In this document: one piece after another, positions 1 through 6,771 of the stretch
Layout: each line of letters opens with the position of its first letter
How positions within the stretch are numbered: the stretch's first letter is position 1
Source: Elusimicrobiota bacterium
Lineage (GTDB): Bacteria; Elusimicrobiota; Elusimicrobia; UBA1565; UBA9628
DNA length: 10,785 bases
NCBI GenBank assembly: GCA_028717525.1
Contig: JAQUNT010000033.1
Location: 1 to 10,785, forward strand
Direction of reading: 5' to 3'
Program-made: the position numbers and the translations under genes
The notes under the pieces: generated by a model
Database searches by the model: none
What the model was told of the DNA's origin: nothing
What the model saw: only the letters and a program-made list of their open reading frames with translations

Positions 1-1440
1 ATCGTGGACATCTTCCCGGCCTACATGGAGACGGCGCTGCGCGTGGAGCTGGGCGACGAGGGCGTAACGGCCCTGACGGAGTTCGACCCGCTGACCGGGG
101 ACAAGCTGAAGTCCCTGCAGCGCGAGTGGGTCTACCCGGCCAAGCACTTCATCACCCCGGGCCCGCAGTTGGAGACGGCCCTGGCCGCCATCGAAGCGGA
201 GCTCAAGGACCGTCTCGCGGACTTCAAGGCGCGGGGCAAGCTGCTGGAGGCGCAGCGCCTGGAGCAGCGCACGCGCTACGACATGGAGATGCTCGCGCAG
301 ATGGGCTTCTGCCACGGCATCGAGAACTACTCGCGGCACCTCTCCGGCCGGCCGGCCGGGGAGCGGCCCTTCTGCCTGCTCGACTTCTTCCCCCCGGACT
401 ACCTGCTGGTCGTCGACGAGTCGCACGTCTCCATCCCGCAGATCAACGGGATGTACGAGGGCGACCGCTCGCGCAAGCAGACCTTGGTGGACTTCGGCTT
501 CCGCCTGCCCTCGGCCCTGGACAACCGGCCGCTGAAGTTCGCGGAGTTCGAGGCCCTGGCAGGCCAGAGGATCTACGTGTCCGCGACCCCGGGCCCCTAC
601 GAGCTCAAGAAGGCCAAGGGCGAGGTGGCCGAGCAGGTCATCCGGCCCACGGGCCTGGTGGACCCGGAGGTCCTGGTGGTGCCCAGCGCGGGCCAGATCG
701 ACGACCTGGTCCGGCGCGTCCAAGGCCGGGTGGAGCGCAAGGAGCGGACGCTGGTCACGACCCTGACCAAGCGCACGGCCGAGGACCTGGCGCGCTTTCT
801 CAGCGAGAAGGGCCTGCGGGTGCGCTACCTGCACAGCGACATCGAGTCCTTGGAGCGCATCGAGATCCTGCGCGACCTGCGCGCGGGCAAGTTCGACGTG
901 CTGGTGGGCATCAACCTGCTGCGCGAGGGCTTGGACCTGCCCGAGGTGTCTTTGGTGGCGATCCTGGGCGCGGACCACGAAGGCTTCCTGCGCTCGGAGA
1001 CCACCCTGATCCAGATCGCGGGCCGGGCCGCGCGCAACGTGGGCAGTTCCGTGATCCTTTACGCGGACGAGCGCACGGGCTCCATGCGCCGGGCACTCTC
1101 GGAAATGGACCGGCGCCGGCGCAAGCAGCTCGCCCACAACCAGGAGCACGGCATCACCCCGCGCACCATCGTGAAGGCGGTCTCGGACCTGGAGGAGTTC
1201 CAGACCACGGCCAAGAGGCAGGGCCTGGAGGTGCTGCGGCGCACCGAGAAGCCGCTCTCGGCCAAGGAGATCCCGGACCTGGCCGCGGAGATCGAGTCGC
1301 GCATGCGCGAGGCGGCCGAGAACCTGGACTTCGAGCTGGCCGCGATGCTGCGCGACGAGTGGCTGGAGCTGCGCGAGATGGCGGCCATGGGGCCGCGGCC
1401 GGTCATCCGGGGCGCGCTGCCCAAGCGGCGCTTCCGCTGA
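1..1440 (+). CDS. uvrB: UvrB, excinuclease ABC subunit B (5' end outside window)
   Basis: This is the DNA-loading helicase-like subunit of bacterial nucleotide excision repair. It takes damaged DNA from UvrA and recruits UvrC for dual incision in the cytoplasm. The frame is open from base 1 (Ile-Val-Asp-Ile-Phe-Pro, matching the family's 'VIDIFPA' region), so about the first 190 residues, including Walker A and the beta-hairpin, lie outside. Counting from the GTG at base 4, I see YSRHLSGR (109-116), the DESH helicase motif II (138-141) running into the long conserved SIPQINGMYEGDRSRKQTLV block, SATPGPYE (193-200), IRPTGLVDP (213-221), motif V NLLREGLDLPEVSLVAIL (304-321), motif VI QIAGRAARN (337-345) and a C-terminal UVR domain (about 422-458) that would contact UvrC. 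Two spots differ from the usual sequence: LGADHEGFLRS for LDADKEGFLRS and QIAGRAARN for QTIGRAARN. The identification is secure. The downstream gene starts one base after the stop. Confidence 0.97.
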   Translation: MVDIFPAYMETALRVELGDEGVTALTEFDPLTGDKLKSLQREWVYPAKHFITPGPQLETALAAIEAELKDRLADFKARGKLLEAQRLEQRTRYDMEMLAQMGFCHGIENYSRHLSGRPAGERPFCLLDFFPPDYLLVVDESHVSIPQINGMYEGDRSRKQTLVDFGFRLPSALDNRPLKFAEFEALAGQRIYVSATPGPYELKKAKGEVAEQVIRPTGLVDPEVLVVPSAGQIDDLVRRVQGRVERKERTLVTTLTKRTAEDLARFLSEKGLRVRYLHSDIESLERIEILRDLRAGKFDVLVGINLLREGLDLPEVSLVAILGADHEGFLRSETTLIQIAGRAARNVGSSVILYADERTGSMRRALSEMDRRRRKQLAHNQEHGITPRTIVKAVSDLEEFQTTAKRQGLEVLRRTEKPLSAKEIPDLAAEIESRMREAAENLDFELAAMLRDEWLELREMAAMGPRPVIRGALPKRRFR

Positions 1441-1441
1441 C

Positions 1442-2272
1442 ATGCGGAACCGGAGCACGGCTGGGAGGCGCGCGGGCTGGATCGGCTTGGCGGCGGCCGC
1501 CCTGGTCTTCGCCCTCTGGTCTGGGCGGCGTCCATCCGTCCCGGTCCAGCCGGGATCGGCCGCGCCGGGCTCCAAGCTCGACCGGCTCTGCGCCCGGGCG
1601 GCCGCCGCGGCGCCGGACGCGCCGTCCCAGGCTCCGCCGGCCGTCTCCGCCGAAGCCCTGGCCGTCAAGGCGGTCGCGTGCGAGGCGGTCGCCGCGGGAG
1701 CGCCCCAGGCTTGCGCCGCTCTGGCTGACGCCTCCGGAGGGACCCCCCGCCTCGGCGGCTGGCTCGACCCGACCGACCGGACGGACTGCCTGATGGAATA
1801 CTGGGATTTCTCCTTGGTGCGGGCGCTGTCTTTGGGCGACGCGCGCGCGCCCGAGCTCTGCGCCGAGTACTTCGCGGCCCAGGGGAGCTTCGCACCGGCC
1901 GACATCGCGCCCCTCTGCGGGCTCTACGTCTCGGCGTTCCGGACCGGCGCGACGCGGGGCCTGTGCCGGACGCTGGTCCGGCGGCTGCGCCGGCAGGCGG
2001 ACCGGGGGGCCCGGCGGGACTTCCTGCGCTGGTGCCAGGCGCATACGGAAGGGGTCATCGGCGAGGCCGCCCGCTGCGCTGGGGCCCCGGAGCCCTGGAG
2101 CGCGGCCTATTGCCGGGACAAGCGCGCCCTCTTCTCGGCGGCGCGTTCCGGCGGCGCAGGGTCATGCGGGGATTCCGCGCTGTGCCGCGCCGCGATCTCC
2201 CGCAGCGCCGCCGAATGCCGGCCGCTCTGGGCGGACTTCAGCAGGTCCGCGTGCCGGGCCGTGGGAGACTGA
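1442..2272 (+). CDS. Membrane-anchored or exported cysteine-rich protein of unknown function
   Basis: I do not recognise this 276-residue protein. A basic N-terminus (MRNRSTAGRR) is followed by a hydrophobic segment at about 12-27, which fits a signal anchor or uncleaved signal peptide, then an Ala/Pro-rich linker to about residue 70. The rest is an Ala/Arg-rich, probably helical domain with 14 cysteines (50, 80, 91, 116, 140, 159, 175, 198, 212, 224, 242, 248, 259, 271). The even number and fairly regular spacing of 6-30 residues suggest a disulfide-linked extracytoplasmic domain. No CxxC pairs are present, so metal or Fe-S binding looks less likely. The ATG lies one base after the uvrB stop with no clear Shine-Dalgarno sequence, so expression by read-through and re-initiation from uvrB is plausible. 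Codon use matches the neighbours. A very long plus-frame shadow ORF overlaps its first part, but only this frame has a sensible membrane segment and its start directly at the uvrB stop. Confidence 0.8.
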   Translation: MRNRSTAGRRAGWIGLAAAALVFALWSGRRPSVPVQPGSAAPGSKLDRLCARAAAAAPDAPSQAPPAVSAEALAVKAVACEAVAAGAPQACAALADASGGTPRLGGWLDPTDRTDCLMEYWDFSLVRALSLGDARAPELCAEYFAAQGSFAPADIAPLCGLYVSAFRTGATRGLCRTLVRRLRRQADRGARRDFLRWCQAHTEGVIGEAARCAGAPEPWSAAYCRDKRALFSAARSGGAGSCGDSALCRAAISRSAAECRPLWADFSRSACRAVGD

Positions 2273-2309
2273 CGCAGCGCGCGACGAGAGCGCGGCTCAA
2301 GACCGGCAC

Positions 2310-2345
2310 TTGATTTGCCGCCGTTTCCTGCTATATTCTATACAA
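2310..2345 (+). promoter_or_regulatory. Candidate sigma-70-type promoter for the SGNH hydrolase gene
   Basis: TTGATT (2310-2315) is followed after 16 bases by TATATT (2332-2337), or after 18 bases by TATTCT (2334-2339). It lies in a locally AT-richer island within very GC-rich DNA. A start site 6-8 bases after either -10 box would fall at about 2344-2346, at or next to the GTG codon at 2346, so the transcript may be leaderless. The assignment rests on motif reading only. Confidence 0.5.
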
Positions 2346-3383
2346 GTGGGCCCAGTTGTCGATCAATCGGCCGTGCGAGGAGTCTCCGCCGCGCCGCGCC
2401 GAGGCCGGGCGCTGGCGGCGTGCGCCGCCACGCTCTTCGCCGCCTTCCTCGCCGTCGAACTCCTGCTCCGTTTCGCGCTGGGCAACTTCGCCGCGCTCTC
2501 GCTCGTGGATTTCTCCCCGGCTGACGGCCGCCGCGTGGCGCTGAGACCCTCCGCCCGGGTGATGCACAATTCGGGGCTCCTGCCGCCCGCGCCCGTCGAG
2601 CACGAAGTCAACAGCCAGGGCTTCCGGGGACCGGAACGGCCCTTGCGCAGGCCGGGGCGCGGGCCCCGGATAGCCATGATCGGTGATTCTTTCGTCTTCG
2701 GCATGAGCGTGGGGGAAGAGCACACCATCCCCGCCTATCTCCAGGCCATCCTGAAGCGGAGCGACGCGCCCGAGGCGGAGGTGCTGAACTTCGGCATCCC
2801 CAACACCGAAATCGACGACCACCTGGAGCAGCTGCGCGTCTTCGCCAGCCGCTGGCAGCCGGACCTCGTCATAGTGAGCGTCGAGCGCGAGGATTTCCGC
2901 GAGCGTCTCCTGCCGGCGTCGGCGCGCAGGACCATGCGGATCAAGACCTGGCTCTTCCAGAACGTCTACAGCTTGAGATTGGCGTGCCGGATCGCCTCCA
3001 GTTGCGGCTTCGGCCAGGCCGCGCCGGTCCCCGCCCCGGTCATGAAGGCCCGCTACAGCCTGCTGGCCCGAACCGCCCGCGGCCTGTCGGGAGCCAGCCC
3101 CGTGGCCCTCGTGGTCGGCAGGATCCCGGACATCGCGGGGCTGCCGGGCCGAGAAGGGGAGGAAGAGTTCCGCCGGATCATGCGGGATTGCGGGATGCCC
3201 TGGATCGATGTCAGCACTATCCGGCTGCGCCACAATGTGGCGCGGGGCGACTTCCATCTGGACCCCGCGGGCAGTCTTCTCGCCGCCCAGCGCCTCGCCG
3301 CCTTCCTGCGGCGGATCGGGGCCTTGACCCCCGCCCAGCCGGCCACCGCCAAAGCTCGGCGCCCGGGCGGCGGTCCCGCTTAG
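2346..3383 (+). CDS. Membrane-anchored SGNH/GDSL-family hydrolase-like protein
   Basis: This probable SGNH-fold protein of about 345 residues is tethered by one N-terminal helix (about residues 23-45, ALAACAATLFAAFLAVELLLRFAL) with the domain outside the cytoplasm. From the GTG at 2346 the sequence shows block I MIGDSFVFG with the nucleophile Ser at 115, a block II-like VLNFGIPNTEIDDH, PDLVIVSVEREDF at the block III position, and a C-terminal GDFHLDPAGSLLAAQRL giving the Asp302/His304 pair. Family members are esterases, lipases or carbohydrate O-acetyl esterases; the substrate here is unknown. The usual block III Gly-x-Asn-Asp appears as Glu-Arg-Glu-Asp, so the oxyanion-hole Asn is not obvious and activity is uncertain. 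Possible starts are TTG 2310, GTG 2346 and GTG 2373; no ATG is in reach. TTG 2310 overlaps the candidate -35 box, so I favour GTG 2346, which sits where transcription should begin. GTG 2373 remains possible. The gene seems to be its own transcription unit. Confidence 0.8.
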   Translation: MGPVVDQSAVRGVSAAPRRGRALAACAATLFAAFLAVELLLRFALGNFAALSLVDFSPADGRRVALRPSARVMHNSGLLPPAPVEHEVNSQGFRGPERPLRRPGRGPRIAMIGDSFVFGMSVGEEHTIPAYLQAILKRSDAPEAEVLNFGIPNTEIDDHLEQLRVFASRWQPDLVIVSVEREDFRERLLPASARRTMRIKTWLFQNVYSLRLACRIASSCGFGQAAPVPAPVMKARYSLLARTARGLSGASPVALVVGRIPDIAGLPGREGEEEFRRIMRDCGMPWIDVSTIRLRHNVARGDFHLDPAGSLLAAQRLAAFLRRIGALTPAQPATAKARRPGGGPA

Positions 3384-3436
3384 CAGCCGCCCAGGGAGCC
3401 GGTCCGCCGGTCAAATGCCCCGCCGGCCGCCGAGGC

Positions 3437-3466
3437 TTGGTATCCGGGCTCCGCGTGTTGTATCAT
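3437..3466 (+). promoter_or_regulatory. Candidate promoter for the WD40-repeat gene
   Basis: TTGGTA (3437-3442), an 18-base spacer and TATCAT (3461-3466) lie 44 bases before the ATG at 3511. They predict a 5' leader of about 38 bases, which contains a repeated GGCCGGCGCC element. Its location between the SGNH stop (3383) and the signal-peptide start supports it. The motif match is moderate. Confidence 0.4.
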
Positions 3467-3510
3467 GGCGCTGGCCGGCGCCCGCGGGGGCCGGCGCCAG
3501 GCAACCTCAC

Positions 3511-4749
3511 ATGTCCGCGCTGCTTCCGGTCCTCGCCCTCGCCGCCTCGGCCGTCCTGGCCGCCGCGCCGCCTGCCGAGCAGCCTGGACCGCAGGCATCC
3601 CCGCCGATCTTCTCTACGGACCGATTCGAGTACCTCATCCACTCCATGGCCTTCTCCCCGGACGGGTCCCTGCTGGCCGTCGCCGGCGAGGACAGCCTCA
3701 AGATCCTCGACGCCGCGACGGGCGAGGTCCTGCGCACCTTCGCGGAGCGGTTCAGCGAGGGCGACTCGGACCCGGAGTATACCCGGACCTACGCGGTGCT
3801 CTTCAGCACGGATGGGAAGCTCCTCATCGGAGCCTGCGACAGCCGCTCCGGCGTCAAGCGCCACCGCATCAAGGTCTGGGACCTGCTCTCCCAGGAGCTC
3901 GTCCGGACCCTCGACGGACACCAGGGCCCCATCAAAGGGCTGAGCCTGTCCCGGGATGGGTCGCGCCTGGCCTCGGCCAGCTGGGACAAGACCGTGCGCA
4001 TCTGGGATACCGGGGCCTGGAAGACGGTCCAGACCCTCAAGGCCGGCATGTCCTTGTCCGCCGTGGCCATGTCGCGCGACGGCAGATCGATCGCCGCCTG
4101 CGGAGGCGGCCGGCCGGGCGATCCGGCGGAGAACCGGGTCTGGGTGTGGGACGCGGCGAGCGGCAAGCCCCGCAAGTGGGTCAGCCGCCGCCCGGGAGGC
4201 TGGATGTCCTCCCTGGCGTTCTCGCCGAACGGCCGGCTCCTGGCCGTCGGCGGCCTCGCGCGCGGCCTGGAGGTCTACGACCCGGCTTCGGGCGCCGAGG
4301 TCGCGTACCTGGGCGGCTTCGGGGATTACCAGGATTTCCAGCGCCAGGGCGGCGCGCGGCACGGGAGCGGCCAGGTGGCCTTCTCTCCGGACGGGCGCGT
4401 CCTCGCCGAGACCGGCTGCCCCGGCGGCCCGGACCAGGTGAGCCCGGGCGATGTCCTGCCCCCCGCGGCGACCCTGCGCGTTTTCGAGGTCAGCACCTGG
4501 TCCGAGCTGTACTCCGTGCCCGGCGGCGCGGAGCACACCGCCTTCGTCCAAGAGGTCCGCGACGCCCGGCACCAAGGGGCGTCCACGAGCGAACACCACC
4601 ATCTCCTCGCCTTCTCACCGACGCTGCGCATTGCGGCGGTCGGGACCAACAAATTCGTCTCGACCCACAGATGGTCCTACAAGCCGCCTCCGGCGCCGTC
4701 CCGCCCGGCCGAGAAGCCGGCCCCCCAGATTCCCCGCCTGCTGCGCTAG
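3511..4749 (+). CDS. Exported WD40-repeat beta-propeller protein
   Basis: This 412-residue protein has an N-terminal signal peptide (MSALLPVLALAASAVLAAAPP, cleavage likely near residue 19) followed by WD40-type blades. Recurrent FSPDG / SRDG turns pair with hydrophobic strands and VWD or IWD ends: FSPDGSLLAVAGEDSLKILD, FSTDGKLLIGACDS with IKVWD, LSRDGSRLASASWDKTVRIWD, MSRDGRSIAACGGG with VWVWD, FSPNGRLLAVGGLARGLEVYD and FSPDGRVLAETG with LRVFE. A last weaker strand set (LLAFSPTLRIAAVGT) would make about seven blades, closing a propeller. The C-terminus is Pro/Lys-rich and probably unstructured. WD40 propellers are binding platforms, so a periplasmic scaffold role is likely, but the partner is unknown. 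The ATG at 3511 is chosen over in-frame upstream codons because it gives a clean signal peptide and lies downstream of the promoter; its Shine-Dalgarno sequence is weak. The TAG stop is embedded in an inverted repeat shared with the convergent gene. Confidence 0.88.
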   Translation: MSALLPVLALAASAVLAAAPPAEQPGPQASPPIFSTDRFEYLIHSMAFSPDGSLLAVAGEDSLKILDAATGEVLRTFAERFSEGDSDPEYTRTYAVLFSTDGKLLIGACDSRSGVKRHRIKVWDLLSQELVRTLDGHQGPIKGLSLSRDGSRLASASWDKTVRIWDTGAWKTVQTLKAGMSLSAVAMSRDGRSIAACGGGRPGDPAENRVWVWDAASGKPRKWVSRRPGGWMSSLAFSPNGRLLAVGGLARGLEVYDPASGAEVAYLGGFGDYQDFQRQGGARHGSGQVAFSPDGRVLAETGCPGGPDQVSPGDVLPPAATLRVFEVSTWSELYSVPGGAEHTAFVQEVRDARHQGASTSEHHHLLAFSPTLRIAAVGTNKFVSTHRWSYKPPPAPSRPAEKPAPQIPRLLR

Positions 4750-4774
4750 CTGCCGGGGCGGGGCCCGCTAGCGC
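4743..4774. terminator. Inverted repeat spanning two convergent stop codons; possible bidirectional terminator
   Basis: GCGCTAGC (4743-4750) and its exact reverse complement GCTAGCGC (4767-4774) flank a 16-base G/C-only loop apart from its first T. Both arms contain the TAG stop of the gene running into them (WD40 from the left, serine hydrolase from the right), each preceded by a CGC Arg codon. There is no T-tract, so a classical intrinsic terminator is not shown. A hairpin that blocks converging transcripts or protects 3' ends is an inference. Confidence 0.45.
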
Positions 4775-5736
4775 GAGACCTCCTCGAACACCGCCCGCGA
4801 CACCCGGCCGATGACGTCGTCCATCTCCGTCATCCTGGCGCCCCGGCTCATGACGCAGAGCAGGTAGGGATGCCGGGGATAATAGACGATGCCGCAGTCA
4901 TGCAGCTGTTTTTCGCTCCCAAAATCTCTTTCCCCGAACTTGTGGGCCATGGCGATCCCCGGCGGCACGCCGGAGCGCAGGCCGGTCTTGAATTCGACCC
5001 GGGAGAGGAGCCGCAAGGCCTCCTCCGACATATCCCGCGACAGATACGAGGAGTTGAAGAGGACCCGGAAGAAGGTGGCGTAGGACTTCACCGTCATGGC
5101 GTCGCCGACTATGTCGGGCATGGCCACGCCCAGGTCCCGGCAGGTCGCCTCGATCCTCGCGAAGTCGATGTTGAGGAGCAGGAGGTCCTTGGCGTCGTTG
5201 TCCGAATCCACGATCGCGCGATCGATGAGCTCATCGACGGCATAGCACTGGCCCAGCCGCAGCGGCCTGGGCGGGACGAAATTCGGCACGAGCTCCGACA
5301 GGCGCTTCCGGAAGCAGAGGCTCCGGCGCAGCACGCCGGGCTCTCTCTCCGCCCACTTGAGATACGCCATCATGATCGGGACCTTGAGCAGGCTGGCCGG
5401 AGCGAACTGGCCCAGCTCGTTGATGCCGAACCAGGGACCGTTGTTGAGGTCCCGGAAATAGACCGAGGCGTAGCTGATATGGCCCAGGGCCGTCTCCTCC
5501 GCCACGATCCGGGCTATCCTCCGCTTGGGGACCCGCAGTTCCGCGAACTCCGCGAGGTTGACCAGGTCGCATTCCAGCAGGGGGTTGGTGAATTCGTAGC
5601 CCTGGCTGCGGGTCTCCTGGAGGGCCGGCCGGGCCGAGGCGCCGCCGGACAGGCGCTGGGCCAGGCGGTCCGCGCCCGCGCCGGCGAGGAAAGCCGCGGC
5701 GCAGAACCCTAGCCAGCGTCGGGAGGGGCGGTCCAT
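4768..5736 (-). CDS. Exported class A beta-lactamase-like serine hydrolase
   Basis: This 322-residue protein has an N-terminal hydrophobic anchor or signal (about 8-22) and a penicillin-binding/beta-lactamase-fold domain. The active-site series is visible: Ser115-Leu-Leu-Lys118 in FAPASLLKVPIMMAY, Ser178-Asp-Asn180 in IVDSDNDAKDLLL, and AHKFGER (266-268) at the position of the Lys-Thr-Gly box. I find no clear omega-loop Glu, so drug hydrolysis is doubtful. A peptidoglycan-related acylase/peptidase or a non-lactamase serine hydrolase is more likely. The segment GYEFTNPLLECD (46-57) and the C-terminal CGIVYYPRHPYLLCVMSRG block resemble, from memory, a family seen in several candidate phyla. Six cysteines (56, 141, 164, 199, 281, 294) could form disulfides in the periplasm. 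The ATG at 5736 is four bases after the HAD stop, with no separate promoter or clear Shine-Dalgarno, so the two genes are read as one operon with translational coupling. Confidence 0.88.
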   Translation of the reverse strand: MDRPSRRWLGFCAAAFLAGAGADRLAQRLSGGASARPALQETRSQGYEFTNPLLECDLVNLAEFAELRVPKRRIARIVAEETALGHISYASVYFRDLNNGPWFGINELGQFAPASLLKVPIMMAYLKWAEREPGVLRRSLCFRKRLSELVPNFVPPRPLRLGQCYAVDELIDRAIVDSDNDAKDLLLLNIDFARIEATCRDLGVAMPDIVGDAMTVKSYATFFRVLFNSSYLSRDMSEEALRLLSRVEFKTGLRSGVPPGIAMAHKFGERDFGSEKQLHDCGIVYYPRHPYLLCVMSRGARMTEMDDVIGRVSRAVFEEVSR

Positions 5737-5740
5737 GGCG

Positions 5741-6763
5741 TCAGTAGGCGGTCCAGACCGTTGCTTTGCTGTCCGTATGGGCGCAGTTTCCCCAGACCGC
5801 TCTCCAGTCCTTCTTCATGCTGACCAGCTGCCAGCCCCTCGGGCCGGCCAGGTCCAGGCCCTGGTCCAGGGCTCCCACCGGGCTGGCGCGGTCGTAGGCG
5901 AACTCGCGCGCCGCGTCGTCGTGGCGCACCAGGACGCCCAGCCCGGGCCGCGGGCCGGAGGTCGCCTGGGTCAGCATGTCCAGGTCTCCGTCGGAATTTC
6001 CGAAAGCCATGAGCGGGCGCAGGCCGATGCGGCGGTCGATCTCCAGGACCTTGGCCGCGCCGTTGACCAGGTCTCCGAACTCCGGCTCCCGCTCCACCTC
6101 ATGAGGCGGCTGGCCGCTCCAGCGCCTGCGCAGCTGGCTGCCGATCACGTTCTCCATGGGGACGCCGAGGCAGCGTTCGGAGATGGCGCGCAGGTAGTCG
6201 CTCAAAGTCCCGGTGACGATGAAGACCCGGAAGCCCCGGGACTGCAGGAGCCGCAGCACCTCCAGCATGGGCTCGTAGAGCAGGGCCGACCTGGGCTTCC
6301 TCAGGGTCGGGTGTTCGGCGGAGACGAACCATCGGCGCACCTTGCCGCGCACGGCATCGGCCGAGGCCCCGGACATGCCCAGGGCCCAGAGCCTCCCCGT
6401 CTCGGCATAGCTCAGATCATTGAGCCGCTCCAAGGGCAGCGCCTGGATCCTCCGGACCAGAGGGTCCGGGCTGAACCTCTTCCCGTTCTCCTGCCCCGGC
6501 CTCAGCTCATCGGCGCAGAAGGCCACCTGTCCGTAGACCGGCTGCTCCGCAGTCAAAGTGCCGTCGAAGTCGAAGACCGCGATCCGCTCCTCGGGCGGCA
6601 CGAAATCCCGGCCTCCCGGCGTGGTGGTCCGGCGCACGAAATCCACGATGGCCTGCTTGGCCTTCCCCTCGTGCCACGAGGCCAAGGCGTCCCCGGCGCA
6701 GGCCGGAGCGGTGCTGAGCCATGAGAACGCAAGCAGCAGAATGCGCGGCGCTGTCGGCCTCAC
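5741..6763 (-). CDS. Exported HAD-superfamily phosphatase (SerB-like, DDDD type)
   Basis: This 340-residue protein has a short signal peptide (MRPTAPRILLLAFSWLSTAPACAGD, AxA-type cleavage near residue 23), so the phosphatase probably acts in the periplasm. HAD motif I is FDFDGT with Asp65 nucleophile and Asp67 acid/base, motif II is FIVTGT (Thr184), the probable motif III Lys is 238 in NGAAKVLEID, and motif IV is AFGNSDGDLDML (Asp258, Asp260, Asp262). A helical cap lies between motifs I and II (about 75-165). The C-terminal LVRHDDAAREFAYDR ... GWQLVSMKKDW pattern matches a secreted HAD family whose natural substrate I do not know. The frame is open far upstream, but GTG 6763 is the best start: it gives a signal peptide and has GGAGGGAGGG eight bases upstream. 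Three ATGs between are out of frame and form a mini-ORF. It is the first gene of an operon with the downstream serine hydrolase and is divergent from the GT-C-like gene. Confidence 0.9.
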   Translation of the reverse strand: MRPTAPRILLLAFSWLSTAPACAGDALASWHEGKAKQAIVDFVRRTTTPGGRDFVPPEERIAVFDFDGTLTAEQPVYGQVAFCADELRPGQENGKRFSPDPLVRRIQALPLERLNDLSYAETGRLWALGMSGASADAVRGKVRRWFVSAEHPTLRKPRSALLYEPMLEVLRLLQSRGFRVFIVTGTLSDYLRAISERCLGVPMENVIGSQLRRRWSGQPPHEVEREPEFGDLVNGAAKVLEIDRRIGLRPLMAFGNSDGDLDMLTQATSGPRPGLGVLVRHDDAAREFAYDRASPVGALDQGLDLAGPRGWQLVSMKKDWRAVWGNCAHTDSKATVWTAY

Positions 6764-6771
6764 ATCATCAT
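6760..6771 (-). other. ATG-ATG-ATG-TGA mini-ORF overlapping the HAD start codon
   Basis: On the minus strand three consecutive ATG codons are followed directly by TGA. The TGA overlaps the HAD gene's GTG as GTGA, the same overlap geometry used in translational coupling. The purine-rich Shine-Dalgarno tract (6772-6781) could serve either the first ATG or the GTG. Whether ribosomes use the ATGs is not shown by sequence alone. Confidence 0.4.

Noticed and set aside
250..1420. CRISPR, tRNA, rRNA or transposon signals, looked for here and across the window
   Set aside because: No spaced direct repeats, cloverleaf, rRNA core sequence, transposase motif or terminal inverted repeats were found by eye.
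126..1793. A 555-codon plus-strand frame overlapping uvrB and the next gene
   Set aside because: It is Gly/Pro/Ala/Arg-rich with no domain and lies over clear UvrB motifs in another frame; GC-rich codon use keeps shadow frames open.
2273..2309. CGCGC … GCGCG inverted repeat after the cysteine-rich gene as a terminator
   Set aside because: The stem is only five bases and there is no T-tract; such matches are common at this G+C content.
3384..3436. Terminator after the SGNH hydrolase gene
   Set aside because: Only short, imperfect CCGGCGG-type repeats are present, with no stable hairpin plus T-run.
3465..4814. A 449-codon plus-strand frame over the WD40 gene, and a 379-codon minus-strand frame at 3463-4602
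   Set aside because: Both are low-complexity shadows; the WD40 frame has a signal peptide and regular blades.
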